From: JBHGBM01 sp041946965
GTDB taxonomy: Bacteria; Acidobacteriota; Terriglobia; Bryobacterales; Bryobacteraceae
DNA: 64,000 nt
Reading direction: 5' to 3'
NCBI GenBank assembly: GCA_041946965.1
Contig: JBHGBM010000002.1
Coordinates: forward strand, 103,008 to 167,007
Within the stretch, counting starts at the first letter, position 1; every line of letters starts with the position of its first letter. Below are positions 15,234-23,070 of the stretch, in pieces. The notes under the pieces were generated by a model. That model was not told the DNA's origin. It was given only the letters and a program-made list of their open reading frames with translations, and searched no databases. Both the position numbers and the translations under genes were made by a program.

Positions 15234-16256
15234 CTATAGGGTAGATACCGGAGCCGGCACGACGGCGGGCCGGATTACCGCCACTCCTACGCGCGCAAGT
15301 TTCTCCGTAAGGCTGCGGTACATGTCTTCATCGCGATAGGTGCCCACGATGGCGCCGCCGGAACCGGCGAACTTGGCCGTGGCGCCCGCCGCCCGCGCGG
15401 TGTGCACCATCTCGAGATTGCCCTGGCTGATCCTGTAGATTCGCGCCCGCAGATCGAAATTGGCGTCGATCAGCCGGTTCAACGTCGCGTAGTCCCCCGC
15501 CAGCAGGGCCGCCCTGCCCTGCTCGGCATAGCCGGCCCAGGTGCGCATGGCCTCCACCACCTCGGGCTCGCCGCGCCGCCAGCGCTCGCGCACGTTGTTG
15601 TGGAAGACCTCGGTTCCCTCGCTGAGGTTGGTGCGGTAGGCCACATAGATATTGCGCAGCAGTGCCGGATCCAGGCGCGAGTATTCGCCGTATCCCCGGC
15701 CTTCCATCAGCTCGCGCGAAAAATCCATGTACACCAACCCCTCGTAAGCCTGGATCACGCGGTCCTGCAACCCGGCGGGCATGCCGAGTTCGCGGGTCTC
15801 GGTTTCAAGCGCCAGGTTGGCCTGCACCGGCAACGGGATCTCCAGGCCGAAATAGCGGCACAGCGCGCGCAGCGCCGCCGTGATGATGGCGCTCGAGCCT
15901 CCCAGCCCCAGCCGCTGCGGGATGCTCGATTCGTACTCGATGGTGAAGTTGCGGTGCGGCAGCCCGATCCCGCGTTCCCGGCAGTAATCCATCAGCCGGA
16001 CAATCAGGGCCTGTATGATCCGGATCCCGCCGTAATATCCCCGCCAACGCGTGGTGGAATACAGATCTTCCAGGTTCTCAAACACCGGCATGTCCGCTTT
16101 GGACAGCCGGATCTCCAGTCGGGCGCTGGGATACAACAGGACCCGCGCGCGGAAATTCGAAAAGCAAAATGCGATGGTTTTTCCGAAATACCCGTCGCTG
16201 GGGTTTCCAAGCAGCCCCGCCCGCGCATAACCATAGGTTTCGATGAAGGACGTCAT
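15234..16256 (-). CDS. GHMP-family sugar kinase, glucuronokinase-like
   Basis: A 340-residue cytoplasmic kinase. The N-terminal motif GLLGNPSDGYFGKTIAF replaces the substrate loop of GHMP kinases and resembles plant glucuronokinases. The phosphate-binding motif 2 is SIPQRLGLGGSSAIITAAL (P-x3-GLGGSSA), and motif 3 near the C-terminus is AKFAGSGGAIVG. It should phosphorylate a sugar or sugar acid at C1; glucuronic acid is suggested by resemblance and by uronate-related enzymes at 40-45 kb, but this is inference. The start at 16256 overlaps the dtd stop by four bases (ATGA), so the two genes form a small operon. Confidence 0.85.
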   Translation of the reverse strand: MTSFIETYGYARAGLLGNPSDGYFGKTIAFCFSNFRARVLLYPSARLEIRLSKADMPVFENLEDLYSTTRWRGYYGGIRIIQALIVRLMDYCRERGIGLPHRNFTIEYESSIPQRLGLGGSSAIITAALRALCRYFGLEIPLPVQANLALETETRELGMPAGLQDRVIQAYEGLVYMDFSRELMEGRGYGEYSRLDPALLRNIYVAYRTNLSEGTEVFHNNVRERWRRGEPEVVEAMRTWAGYAEQGRAALLAGDYATLNRLIDANFDLRARIYRISQGNLEMVHTARAAGATAKFAGSGGAIVGTYRDEDMYRSLTEKLARVGVAVIRPAVVPAPVSTL

Positions 16257-16699
16257 CTGTGGGCCGTATCCAATAGTATCGTGACGGGACCGTCATTCAC
16301 CAGATGCACCATCATATGGGCCTGAAACACGCCGGTGGCAACCCGCACGCCAACCAGACGCGCGCGCTCCACAAAGCTCTCGTAAAGCGCCAGCGCGCGT
16401 TCGGGCGGGGCGGCGGCGTCGAAGCTCGGACGGCGTCCCTTGCGGCAGTCCGCACACAGCGTAAACTGCGACACGATCAACAACGCGCCGCCCGTCTCCA
16501 TCAGGCTGCGGTTCATTTTGCCGGCTTCATCCGAAAAAATCCGCAGTCCCAATATCCTGTCGAGAAGGTACGCCGCCTCGGTTTCCGAATCGTCACGAAA
16601 CACCGCCAACAGCACCACAAGTCCCCGGCCGATGGAACCCGTAACTTGGCCGTTCACCTCCACCCGCGCCTCTGTTACTCTTTGGATAACCGCACGCAT
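16253..16699 (-). CDS. dtd: D-aminoacyl-tRNA deacylase
   Basis: Removes D-amino acids (and glycine mischarged on tRNA-Ala) from tRNA. The protein has 148 residues, the standard length. Family motifs are MRAVIQRVTEARVEV at the N-terminus, LVVLLAVFRDD, LRIFSDEAGKMNRSL, SQFTLCADCRKGRRPSF (usually SQFTLYGDxRKGRRPSF) and the C-terminal NDGPVTILLDT with the Gly-cis-Pro pair. The ATG at 16699 gives the canonical N-terminus; a GTG two codons upstream is less likely. Confidence 0.95.
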   Translation of the reverse strand: MRAVIQRVTEARVEVNGQVTGSIGRGLVVLLAVFRDDSETEAAYLLDRILGLRIFSDEAGKMNRSLMETGGALLIVSQFTLCADCRKGRRPSFDAAAPPERALALYESFVERARLVGVRVATGVFQAHMMVHLVNDGPVTILLDTAHR

Positions 16700-16804
16700 G
16701 CACACCAGCTTACAACGGTGTGCCGGCCGCTCCGGAAGCTTAAAATCTTTATCAACCGGATAAGCTTGTCTTCAAGGTATGTTATATTGACCGAGGGAGA
16801 AACC

Positions 16805-17098
16805 ATGGCCAGAGGCAAAGACACCGACCTCACCACCCTACAGATGGCTTTGGTAGGGTATGAACTTGAGAAGAAAAAGATAGACGACAAGATTCGTGAG
16901 ATCAGAGCGCTCCTGGGGCGCCGCGGAGCGAAAGCTGCGGCCGTCGCCGGGGCCGAACCTGCCCCCCGAAAGCGCAACCTGAGTCCGGAAGCGCGCAAGC
17001 GCATCGCCGCCGCCCAGAAACGGCGTTGGGCGGAGCATCGCAAGAGGGCGGCTCAGGCAAAAGCGGGCGCGAAGGCCGAATCCAAGCAGCAGGGCTAG
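16805..17098 (+). CDS. Basic helical protein with a C-terminal KRRWAEHRK-type motif
   Basis: A 97-residue protein. Residues 1-42 are a charged helix (LTTLQMALVGYELEKKKIDD, IREIRALLG), and the C-terminal half is strongly basic with LSPEARKRIAAAQKRRWAEH followed by an alanine/lysine tail. The same basic motif (xARKRIAAAQKxRW) is common in small acidobacterial proteins and is thought to bind nucleic acid; that role is inferred from charge. GGGAG lies about seven bases before the ATG at 16805. Its TAG stop shares a palindromic CTAG with the stop of the convergent nikO gene. Confidence 0.7.
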   Translation: MARGKDTDLTTLQMALVGYELEKKKIDDKIREIRALLGRRGAKAAAVAGAEPAPRKRNLSPEARKRIAAAQKRRWAEHRKRAAQAKAGAKAESKQQG

Positions 17099-17793
17099 TC
17101 CGCCGCCGCGGTCCAACGGTGGCGGCTGACGATTTCGGCCACGGAACCCGCGTCGGCGATTCGTCCCCCATCGAAAAAGAATGCCTTCTGCGCCAGCGTG
17201 GCGCAGAAGGCGATGTCGTGCGTCACCACGATTTTGGCCTGCGGCAGCCGGCGCAGCAACTCGAGCAGCGCGCGCCGGCCGGGCGGGTCCAGGAACGTCG
17301 TCGGCTCGTCCAGCACCAGGATCTCCGGCTTCAGCGCCAGAATCCCCGCGATGGCCACGCGTTTCTTCTCGCCCGCGCTCAGATGGTAGGGCGCCCTGTG
17401 CGCCGCTCCCGCCATCCCGACCTCCTCCAGCGCACGCCGTGCTTCCCGCTCGGCTTCAGCCGGCGCCACGCCCGCATTCAGCGGGCCGAAAGCCACGTCC
17501 TCCAGCACCGTGGGCATGAAGAGCTGGTTATCGGAATCCTGAAACACCAGCCCTACCTTGTGCCGCACCCTCGCCGCGTTCTCCCGGTTCACCGGAATCC
17601 CGCAGACTTCCACCGCGCCCTCACCGTGCAGCAGCCCGTTCAGGTGCAGCACGAAAGTGGTCTTGCCGCTGCCATTGGGCCCGAACAGCGCCACGGTTTC
17701 GCCCGGCGCCAGATCGAAATCCACGCCCCGCAGCGCTTCGATGCCGTTCTCATACCGGTACCGCAACCCGCGCACGCGAACCAGAGGGCTCAC
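17095..17793 (-). CDS. nikO: Nickel/cobalt ECF transporter ATPase subunit
   Basis: A 232-residue ABC ATPase that powers metal uptake with the NikQ coupling and NikMN substrate subunits. All motifs are present: Walker A GPNGSGKTTF, Q-loop LVFQDSDNQLF, signature LSAGEKKRVAIA, Walker B EILVLDEPTTFLDPPG and switch histidine VVTHDIAF. The start is GTG at 17793: GGAGG lies about ten bases upstream, and GTGA overlaps the nikQ stop by three bases. The much longer in-frame ORF to 18480 reads through nikQ in another frame and was rejected. Assigned to nickel rather than cobalt because nikR is divergently linked. Confidence 0.9.
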   Translation of the reverse strand: MSPLVRVRGLRYRYENGIEALRGVDFDLAPGETVALFGPNGSGKTTFVLHLNGLLHGEGAVEVCGIPVNRENAARVRHKVGLVFQDSDNQLFMPTVLEDVAFGPLNAGVAPAEAEREARRALEEVGMAGAAHRAPYHLSAGEKKRVAIAGILALKPEILVLDEPTTFLDPPGRRALLELLRRLPQAKIVVTHDIAFCATLAQKAFFFDGGRIADAGSVAEIVSRHRWTAAAD

Positions 17794-18503
17794 CCGATTC
17801 CGCCTCCTACGGTGAACCGCAGTGCCAGCGGCGCCATCGCCGCGGCCAGCGTGAAGGCCCCGTCCTTCCACCCGAAGCGCGGCGCCGTCAGGGTACGGAA
17901 GCTTCCATCGAAGCCGCGCGCCAGCATGGCGTGATGAATCGCCGCCGCGCGGGAGTGCGCGCGCGCGAACAGCACCGCCGCCGCGCCCGCCGCCGCGCGG
18001 AACGGCATGCGCCGCATGCCGCGCGAAAGCGCCGCGATGCGCATGTGCTGGGCTTCTTCGGAAAGCACGAACAGGTAGCGGTAAATGAACTGCGTCACCA
18101 TGACCAGAAAGCCCGGCGTGCCGAGCGATTCCAGGCCCCGGAGCAGCTTGGGCACCGGAGTTGTCGCCACCAGCAGCAGCACCGCCAGTCCGGAAACGTA
18201 GCTCTTGGCCAGCAGCATCCAGGCGCGCTGCGGATCGCCGGCCAGCGCCGTCATCCCCGCGAAGGCCAGCGAAAACGGAAGCACCACTGCGGCCCGCGCC
18301 AGCGCCCCCGCCAGCGGGATACGCGCCGCCGCGGCCCACACGATCAAGAGGAGAGAATCGAGGACGAGCAGCCCGGCCGCCTGCCGCTGGGCCGTAGCCA
18401 CGGCAACCAAAAACGCGGCCAGGGCGATCAGCTTGGCCCGCGCATCGCGGCGGTGAACCGGACTTTCGCGCCGGCTCCACTCGTCCAGCACCGCGTGGTG
18501 CAC
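17790..18503 (-). CDS. nikQ: Nickel/cobalt ECF transporter transmembrane (T) subunit
   Basis: A 237-residue CbiQ-type energy-coupling membrane protein. It opens with a charged stretch DEWSRRESPVHRRDARAKLI typical of this family, followed by hydrophobic segments (about residues 30-50, 55-80, 95-115, 120-140) and the coupling region YRYLFVLSEEAQHMRIAALS and RGFDGSFRTL, which holds the arginine-containing coupling motifs that contact the ATPase. The start is GTG at 18503, sharing one base with the nikM stop (TAGTG). A final hydrophobic segment lies near the C-terminus. It is the middle gene of nikMN-nikQ-nikO. Confidence 0.88.
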   Translation of the reverse strand: MHHAVLDEWSRRESPVHRRDARAKLIALAAFLVAVATAQRQAAGLLVLDSLLLIVWAAAARIPLAGALARAAVVLPFSLAFAGMTALAGDPQRAWMLLAKSYVSGLAVLLLVATTPVPKLLRGLESLGTPGFLVMVTQFIYRYLFVLSEEAQHMRIAALSRGMRRMPFRAAAGAAAVLFARAHSRAAAIHHAMLARGFDGSFRTLTAPRFGWKDGAFTLAAAMAPLALRFTVGGGIG

Positions 18504-19411
18504 TACACGCTCCGGCGCCTCGCGGCCGCGCGCCCCACCAGCACGCACACGCCGTAGATCAGCGCCAGCCCCGCCAGACCCGCGGCCGCTTTCCGCAGCC
18601 AGGGAGTCTCCAGAAAGCCCGCCTCGTAATCCGTCACCGGCGTGGCAATCAGGTTGCGCGCCCGCCCGGCAATGCCGATCTCTGCCGCCAGTTTCTCCAG
18701 CCCGTCCGGACTCGCCGAAGCGAACATCACCCCCACCGCCGCCAGCAGCACGGCCGCCAGCGCCACCGCCGCCAGCGCGCGCGAGCGCCTTTCGCCGGGA
18801 GCCCGCGCCAGGCCGACGCCCATGGCTTCCAGGCCTTCCACAACCGCCAACGTGATGGCGCCTTCGAGCGCCGCCGCCACCAGGAACAGCCCCAGGCTGA
18901 CGCCCAGCACCGCCGCCGGCATGCGGATGCCCGAAATCAGCAATTCGGCGATGGCCAGCACGGCCCCCGCCATCACCGAAAGCGCACCGCCGGCAAAGAT
19001 CGCCGCCCTTCGCCAACGCGTGCCCGCCAGGTAGTGATATGGCAGATATCCCGCGAGCACCCCGAACACCGCCATGTTGAGGACGTTCGCACCCAGCGCC
19101 AGGATGCCGCCGTCCTGAAACACCAGCGCCTGAAGCGCCAGAATCGCCGTCATCGTGACCGAAGCCGCCGCCGGACCCAGCGCCACCGCCAGCAGCGCGC
19201 CGCCCACCAGGTGCCCGCTGGTCCCCACCCCGACCGGAAAATTGATCATCTGCGCGGCAAAGACGAAGGCCCCCATCACGCCCAGCAGCGGCGTGCGTCC
19301 GGAATCGAACCTCTGCTGCGCGCGCCGCGCCAGCCAGCCCACCGAGGGCGCCGCCGCCGCGTCCAGCGCGGCCCAAACGGGCGTGGACAGAAAGCCGTCC
19401 GGGATATGCAT
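18503..19411 (-). CDS. nikMN: Nickel ECF transporter substrate-binding subunit, NikM-NikN fusion
   Basis: A 302-residue membrane protein. The N-terminus MHIPDGFLS fixes the start at 19411: in this family the N-terminal amine and His2 themselves bind the metal, together with the histidine in GTSGHLVGG, which here is exactly residue 67 as in characterised NikM. An upstream GTG at 19423 would bury His2 and was rejected; the AGGGAGG Shine-Dalgarno site is only two bases away, which is short. Five to six membrane segments lie in residues 10-220. The C-terminal part contains the PDGLE motif (SASPDGLEKLAAEIG) of the NikN/CbiN-like small subunit, so M and N are fused. It imports Ni2+ (or Co2+) across the inner membrane. 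Confidence 0.92.
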   Translation of the reverse strand: MHIPDGFLSTPVWAALDAAAAPSVGWLARRAQQRFDSGRTPLLGVMGAFVFAAQMINFPVGVGTSGHLVGGALLAVALGPAAASVTMTAILALQALVFQDGGILALGANVLNMAVFGVLAGYLPYHYLAGTRWRRAAIFAGGALSVMAGAVLAIAELLISGIRMPAAVLGVSLGLFLVAAALEGAITLAVVEGLEAMGVGLARAPGERRSRALAAVALAAVLLAAVGVMFASASPDGLEKLAAEIGIAGRARNLIATPVTDYEAGFLETPWLRKAAAGLAGLALIYGVCVLVGRAAARRRSV

Positions 19412-19424
19412 GGCCTCCCTCACG

Positions 19425-19451
19425 GTAGCACGAAACCCAATTTCGTGCGAC
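19425..19451. promoter_or_regulatory. Candidate NikR operator between nikMN and nikR
   Basis: GCACGAAA (19428-19435) and TTTCGTGC (19441-19448) are a perfect inverted repeat with a 5-base spacer, extended outward by two more matching pairs with one mismatch to span 27 bases. It sits in the 51-base gap between the divergent nikMN and nikR starts, where a nickel-dependent repressor would control both directions. The known Enterobacterial NikR site (GTATGA-N16-TCATAC) has a similar total length but a different sequence, so this would be a lineage-specific site. Confidence 0.6.
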
Positions 19452-19462
19452 AGTAGTAGCCA

Positions 19463-19882
19463 ATGGGAGAACTGAGCCGCATCGGCGTCGCCATTGACGC
19501 CGGCTTACTCGACAAGTTCGACCGCCTCATCGCCGGGCGCGGCTACACCAACCGTTCCGAAGCCTTCCGCGACCTGATCCGCGATCAGCTCGTGGAGAAG
19601 ACCTGGGCCTCGCCGGACAGCCTCGTGGTGGGCACCGTGACCCTGGTCTATGACCACCACGTGCGCCTGCTGAACGAGAAACTCACCCAACTCCAGCACG
19701 ATCACCATCGGTCCATCCTCTCCACCCTGCATGTGCATCTCGATCACGACCACTGCCTCGAGGTGCTGGTGCTGCGCGGAAAAGCCGGGACCGTGGAACG
19801 CATTGCCGGGGCGCTCATCGGCACCAAGGGCGTGAAACACGGCCGGCTTACCATCACCACCACGGGAGCGGAACTGGGATGA
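19463..19882 (+). CDS. nikR: Nickel-responsive transcriptional regulator NikR
   Basis: A 139-residue ribbon-helix-helix repressor with a C-terminal ACT-like nickel-sensing domain. Residues 3-50 form the DNA-binding part (SRIGVAIDAGLLDKFDRLIA and TNRSEAFRDLIRD). The nickel ligands are conserved: His90, His92 and Cys98 in STLHVHLDHDHCLE, and His79 in LQHDHH, matching H87, H89, C95 and H76 of E. coli NikR with an offset of three. It is divergent from the nickel transporter and probably represses it when nickel is high. The 3' end overlaps acpS by four bases, an unusual pairing. Confidence 0.95.
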   Translation: MGELSRIGVAIDAGLLDKFDRLIAGRGYTNRSEAFRDLIRDQLVEKTWASPDSLVVGTVTLVYDHHVRLLNEKLTQLQHDHHRSILSTLHVHLDHDHCLEVLVLRGKAGTVERIAGALIGTKGVKHGRLTITTTGAELG

Positions 19883-20259
19883 TCGTGGGAACCGGGGTGG
19901 ATCTCGCCGAGGTGCCCCGCATCCGCGCGGCGGTGCAGCGTTACGGACGCCATTTCCTCGAGCGCGTCTACACGTCCGCGGAAATCGCCTACGTGGAGCG
20001 CAAGGCCAACAAGTACCAGCGTTACGCCGCGCGCTTCGCCGCCAAGGAAGCCGGCATGAAGGCCATCGGCACGGGTTGGAAAGGCGGCGTCGGCTGGCGC
20101 GATTTCGAAGTGGCCAACCTGCCCTCCGGCAAGCCTACCCTGCGCTTCCACGGCAAGGCCGCGGAATACGCCGCCGCGCTGGGCGTGAAGAACGTATCGC
20201 TGTCAATCACCCACACGGCCGAAACGGCCCTGGCCCACGTGATCCTGGAGCGGCCGTGA
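19879..20259 (+). CDS. acpS: Holo-[acyl-carrier-protein] synthase
   Basis: Transfers 4'-phosphopantetheine from CoA to apo-ACP, activating it for fatty-acid synthesis. The protein has 126 residues. Motifs are GVDLAEVPRI with the magnesium aspartate D8, RFAAKEAGMKAIGTG with the magnesium glutamate at about residue 57, FHGKAAEYA and SITHTAETALAHVI. The start ATG at 19879 overlaps the nikR stop (ATGA), so translation is coupled to nikR. Essential in most bacteria, so the shared transcript with a nickel regulator implies extra promoters. Confidence 0.95.
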   Translation: MIVGTGVDLAEVPRIRAAVQRYGRHFLERVYTSAEIAYVERKANKYQRYAARFAAKEAGMKAIGTGWKGGVGWRDFEVANLPSGKPTLRFHGKAAEYAAALGVKNVSLSITHTAETALAHVILERP

Positions 20260-20315
20260 GCCTCAGAGTGCCGGGAAGACGCACCCTCCGCGTTGGCAGA
20301 GCCGGCCGCTGACGT

Positions 20316-22931
20316 TCATCCGCCCTGCTTCCGCATGCGGGAGTGCAGAAGCGTGTGCGCCTCCTTGAGCACGCCGGCGATACGTTCCAGCCGCGCCCGG
20401 TCGGGGCGGATCGCCAGGTGATCGACATAGATCTGAGTGCCCTCGATCAGTTTGAGGAAGTACGCCGCGGCGGAAGAGGAAAAAACCTCCTGCCCCGGCG
20501 TCGCCAGGTACACCGGGGAGGTATGGGCGGCCACCGCGAAACGCGCCGCCGCCACTCGCGACGAGCAGCGGACCGCCAGCCAGCCGGGCGCCTTGACGGA
20601 CACGGCCTCCGACAGTTTCATCTGTCGCGCGCCACCGGCTTCCTCGCGCGATGCCACCACCTTGCCGTTCAGAACCACCTCCAGGCGATGGAACGGCACG
20701 TAGCTGGTGGCCTCCGCCGCCACTTCCACGCGGCCGCCACCCGCCCGCAGCCGGATCTCGTCGCCCGCCATGCGCCCGTCGGCGCGAAAATCGATCAGCG
20801 GGCCGGTGGTGGCGAAGGTACGTCCGGCCCGCACGGCCGCGGCCCAGTTGGCGAAGGTGAATTCCTGCCCCGCCAGGAACGCGTAGGTGCGGTTGCCGCC
20901 CACCGGGGTGGAGGCTGCCATCTTGTCCGTCCCCCCCGCGGCGGCCACACGGTAACCGCAGTTCAGGTAGCGGTACCAATCGCAATACGCCAGAGACCGG
21001 AACGCGGCATCCCCCCGCGGGTACAGTTCCACGGCATCCACCTTCCCCCTCACGATCTCGGCCGCCATTTCGGCGTTGGGGTTGGGGAAGTGTACCGCCA
21101 CCACCACGCCGTCCCGGCGGCGGCAGGCGTCGGCCCAATCCGACATGCTGGTCCAGAGCGGGTCGCCCAGGTAGCCCTCGCTCGGCCCGTCGGCCGACAT
21201 GGGAAACACCGGTTCGCCGTGCCCGCCCAACAGCCCCAGGTGCCCCATCAGGTGCTGCCGGTTCTCGGTGCCCACCGCCACCATGGTTTCCCGGTCGGGC
21301 GAGAACAAGTGCCCGTAAGGCAAGTCTCCCACGTTGGTGAACAGGTCGCCCCACTGCGCAGCCAGCAGGTTCACCAGGTTCAGACCCTCGGCCTGCGCTT
21401 CCAGCACGGCCGTGGAGGGTGAAAGGAAATGCACGTGGGTATCGGCGGTAATCCAGCCCGACTTGCGCCAGTTCGCCAGACGCGGGATGCGCAGCTCGAG
21501 TTCGCGCTGTCCCGGCGCGATACGCACACGCTGCCGCACCGCCTGGTACTCGAAGCCTTTGCTGAGCTCCACGTACACGTCGCCGGCGGGCAGCTCGACC
21601 TGGAACGTACCGTCGATGTAAGCGAACGGGGAGGTCCCCACCTGCACGTCGGCCCCGTAGTCTTCGAACCAGTTAGGGTTGATCTCCGTGCGGTGCCCGT
21701 AAGGCGGAATGTAACGGCCCTCGGCGGAACGGAAAGCGATGCGCGCGGGGGCGGGCCGGCCGGTGGAATCGTCGATGACTTTGCCGTGCAGCCAGGCCTT
21801 CTCCCGTTCCAGCACCTCCACGCGCGAGCCGCCCTGCCGCGCCTGCAACGCGCGGCCCGGCTCCAGCCGGGCCAGGTCGAACTCATAGCGCGCGCCGGAG
21901 ACCGTGTCCCGCAGCGTGAGCGTGGCCTCGGCGCTCGCCGTCACCTCCGCGTACAGATAGATAAGGCCCTCGCGCGCCCGTCCGCGCTCGCCCAGGCCGG
22001 CGCTCTCAGATTTCAGCCACACCTCGGGCTGGAAAGCGGGGTCCGGGAACGTGCGGCAGACGGTCCCCAGATCGGCTTCCACCTGCCAGCGGCCGGACTC
22101 CGCAGCGGTGGCCGAAGGCAGCGTGAAGCGGTAGAGCTGCCGCCGTTCCTTGCGGAGTGGGTTCTCGCGGCCGTGGTAGAGCGTGAGGCCGCACAGAACC
22201 AGGTAATCGTCGTTCGCGGATTGGAGGCGCAGCGACCGTATGCGGCGGCCGGGAGCCGGATTCTCCAGCGCCCAAATCCACAGCACCGCGCGGCCGCCCG
22301 TGAGTTGGACCGCGGTTTGCAGCCGCCCCCAGCCGGCCCCCTGACCGAGCGGACTCACCGCCCGCCAGGAGGCGCTTGCCAGCGCGTTGAAGCAATCCCG
22401 CCCGAACATGTTCGCCGGCGGATTCACCTCGAAGCGCCGGCGCACCGGAGCCGCGCGTTCCTCGCCGTCCTCGTACAGCAGAACGGCATCGGCCAGGCGG
22501 TCTCCGATCTTTTCGATCGTGTCGGCGTCCTCGGATTCCGACTCCGCGGGATCCCAGTCGCAGAACTGGGCCAGACACAGGAACCCAGCCGTACGCCCGA
22601 TGGGAACTTCGACGCTTCGGCTGGCCCATGGATGCGAGCGGGTGCTCAGCACCACCCACGACTTTCGGTCGACGTCCGCCGGACCGAGGCGGAAGGGCAC
22701 ACCCTGGAACTGCTGCTCGCCGGCCGGTGCGTGGATCAGGTCGTCCCCCGCCGGCGGATTCAGGCTGCGGGCAGCGGCGCGAGGTCCGAACTCCCGCGCC
22801 GAGGCATTGAAATACTTGTCCAGCGGCACGGGCGTGAACTTCTCCGGACCGGCGGGGGCGGCTGCGGTCGCGACCAGTTCAAGCGCCGGGGCGCCGGCGC
22901 CGATGCCCTGCAAAAAGGAACGTCGCTTCAT
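20316..22931 (-). CDS. Tat-exported PHP/CehA-McbA-like metallohydrolase
   Basis: An 871-residue protein. The N-terminus MKRRSFLQGIGAG is a twin-arginine signal, with GGAGG at good spacing before the ATG at 22931. Residues about 40-370 hold beta-rich, probably carbohydrate- or surface-binding modules of unknown type; about 370-480 look like Ig-like domains (LHGKVIDDSTGRPAPARIAF). The C-terminal part is a PHP-type hydrolase: WITADTHVHFLSPS (HxH), VNLLAAQWGD, VVVAVHFPNPNAEM, and AAAGGTDKMAASTPVGGNRT. CehA/McbA-type enzymes hydrolyse esters or phosphoesters; the substrate here is unknown. It is divergent from the first TonB-dependent receptor and may belong to the same sugar region. Confidence 0.78.
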   Translation of the reverse strand: MKRRSFLQGIGAGAPALELVATAAAPAGPEKFTPVPLDKYFNASAREFGPRAAARSLNPPAGDDLIHAPAGEQQFQGVPFRLGPADVDRKSWVVLSTRSHPWASRSVEVPIGRTAGFLCLAQFCDWDPAESESEDADTIEKIGDRLADAVLLYEDGEERAAPVRRRFEVNPPANMFGRDCFNALASASWRAVSPLGQGAGWGRLQTAVQLTGGRAVLWIWALENPAPGRRIRSLRLQSANDDYLVLCGLTLYHGRENPLRKERRQLYRFTLPSATAAESGRWQVEADLGTVCRTFPDPAFQPEVWLKSESAGLGERGRAREGLIYLYAEVTASAEATLTLRDTVSGARYEFDLARLEPGRALQARQGGSRVEVLEREKAWLHGKVIDDSTGRPAPARIAFRSAEGRYIPPYGHRTEINPNWFEDYGADVQVGTSPFAYIDGTFQVELPAGDVYVELSKGFEYQAVRQRVRIAPGQRELELRIPRLANWRKSGWITADTHVHFLSPSTAVLEAQAEGLNLVNLLAAQWGDLFTNVGDLPYGHLFSPDRETMVAVGTENRQHLMGHLGLLGGHGEPVFPMSADGPSEGYLGDPLWTSMSDWADACRRRDGVVVAVHFPNPNAEMAAEIVRGKVDAVELYPRGDAAFRSLAYCDWYRYLNCGYRVAAAGGTDKMAASTPVGGNRTYAFLAGQEFTFANWAAAVRAGRTFATTGPLIDFRADGRMAGDEIRLRAGGGRVEVAAEATSYVPFHRLEVVLNGKVVASREEAGGARQMKLSEAVSVKAPGWLAVRCSSRVAAARFAVAAHTSPVYLATPGQEVFSSSAAAYFLKLIEGTQIYVDHLAIRPDRARLERIAGVLKEAHTLLHSRMRKQGG

Positions 22932-23070
22932 GGGAGCCTCCAAATCGAATCGAGAGTAGCACAGTCCTGCGAACCGTCAACAGCAAGGCCGGCGCGCCAG
23001 GCCCCGCGGCGCTGCTCCGCGCGTGGCGAAGGAGTAACATTAGAGGGCACGCTAGCAGGGAGGTTTCAGC

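Noticed and set aside
17794..18480. N-terminal extension of nikO
   Set aside because: This part of the long frame lies inside nikQ in a different frame. The GTG at 17793, with a strong GGAGG and an overlap with the nikQ stop, gives a complete ATPase.
19412..19462. Nickel/cobalt (NiCo) riboswitch before nikMN
   Set aside because: The gap is only 51 bases, too short for that RNA, and the dyad fits a protein operator better.
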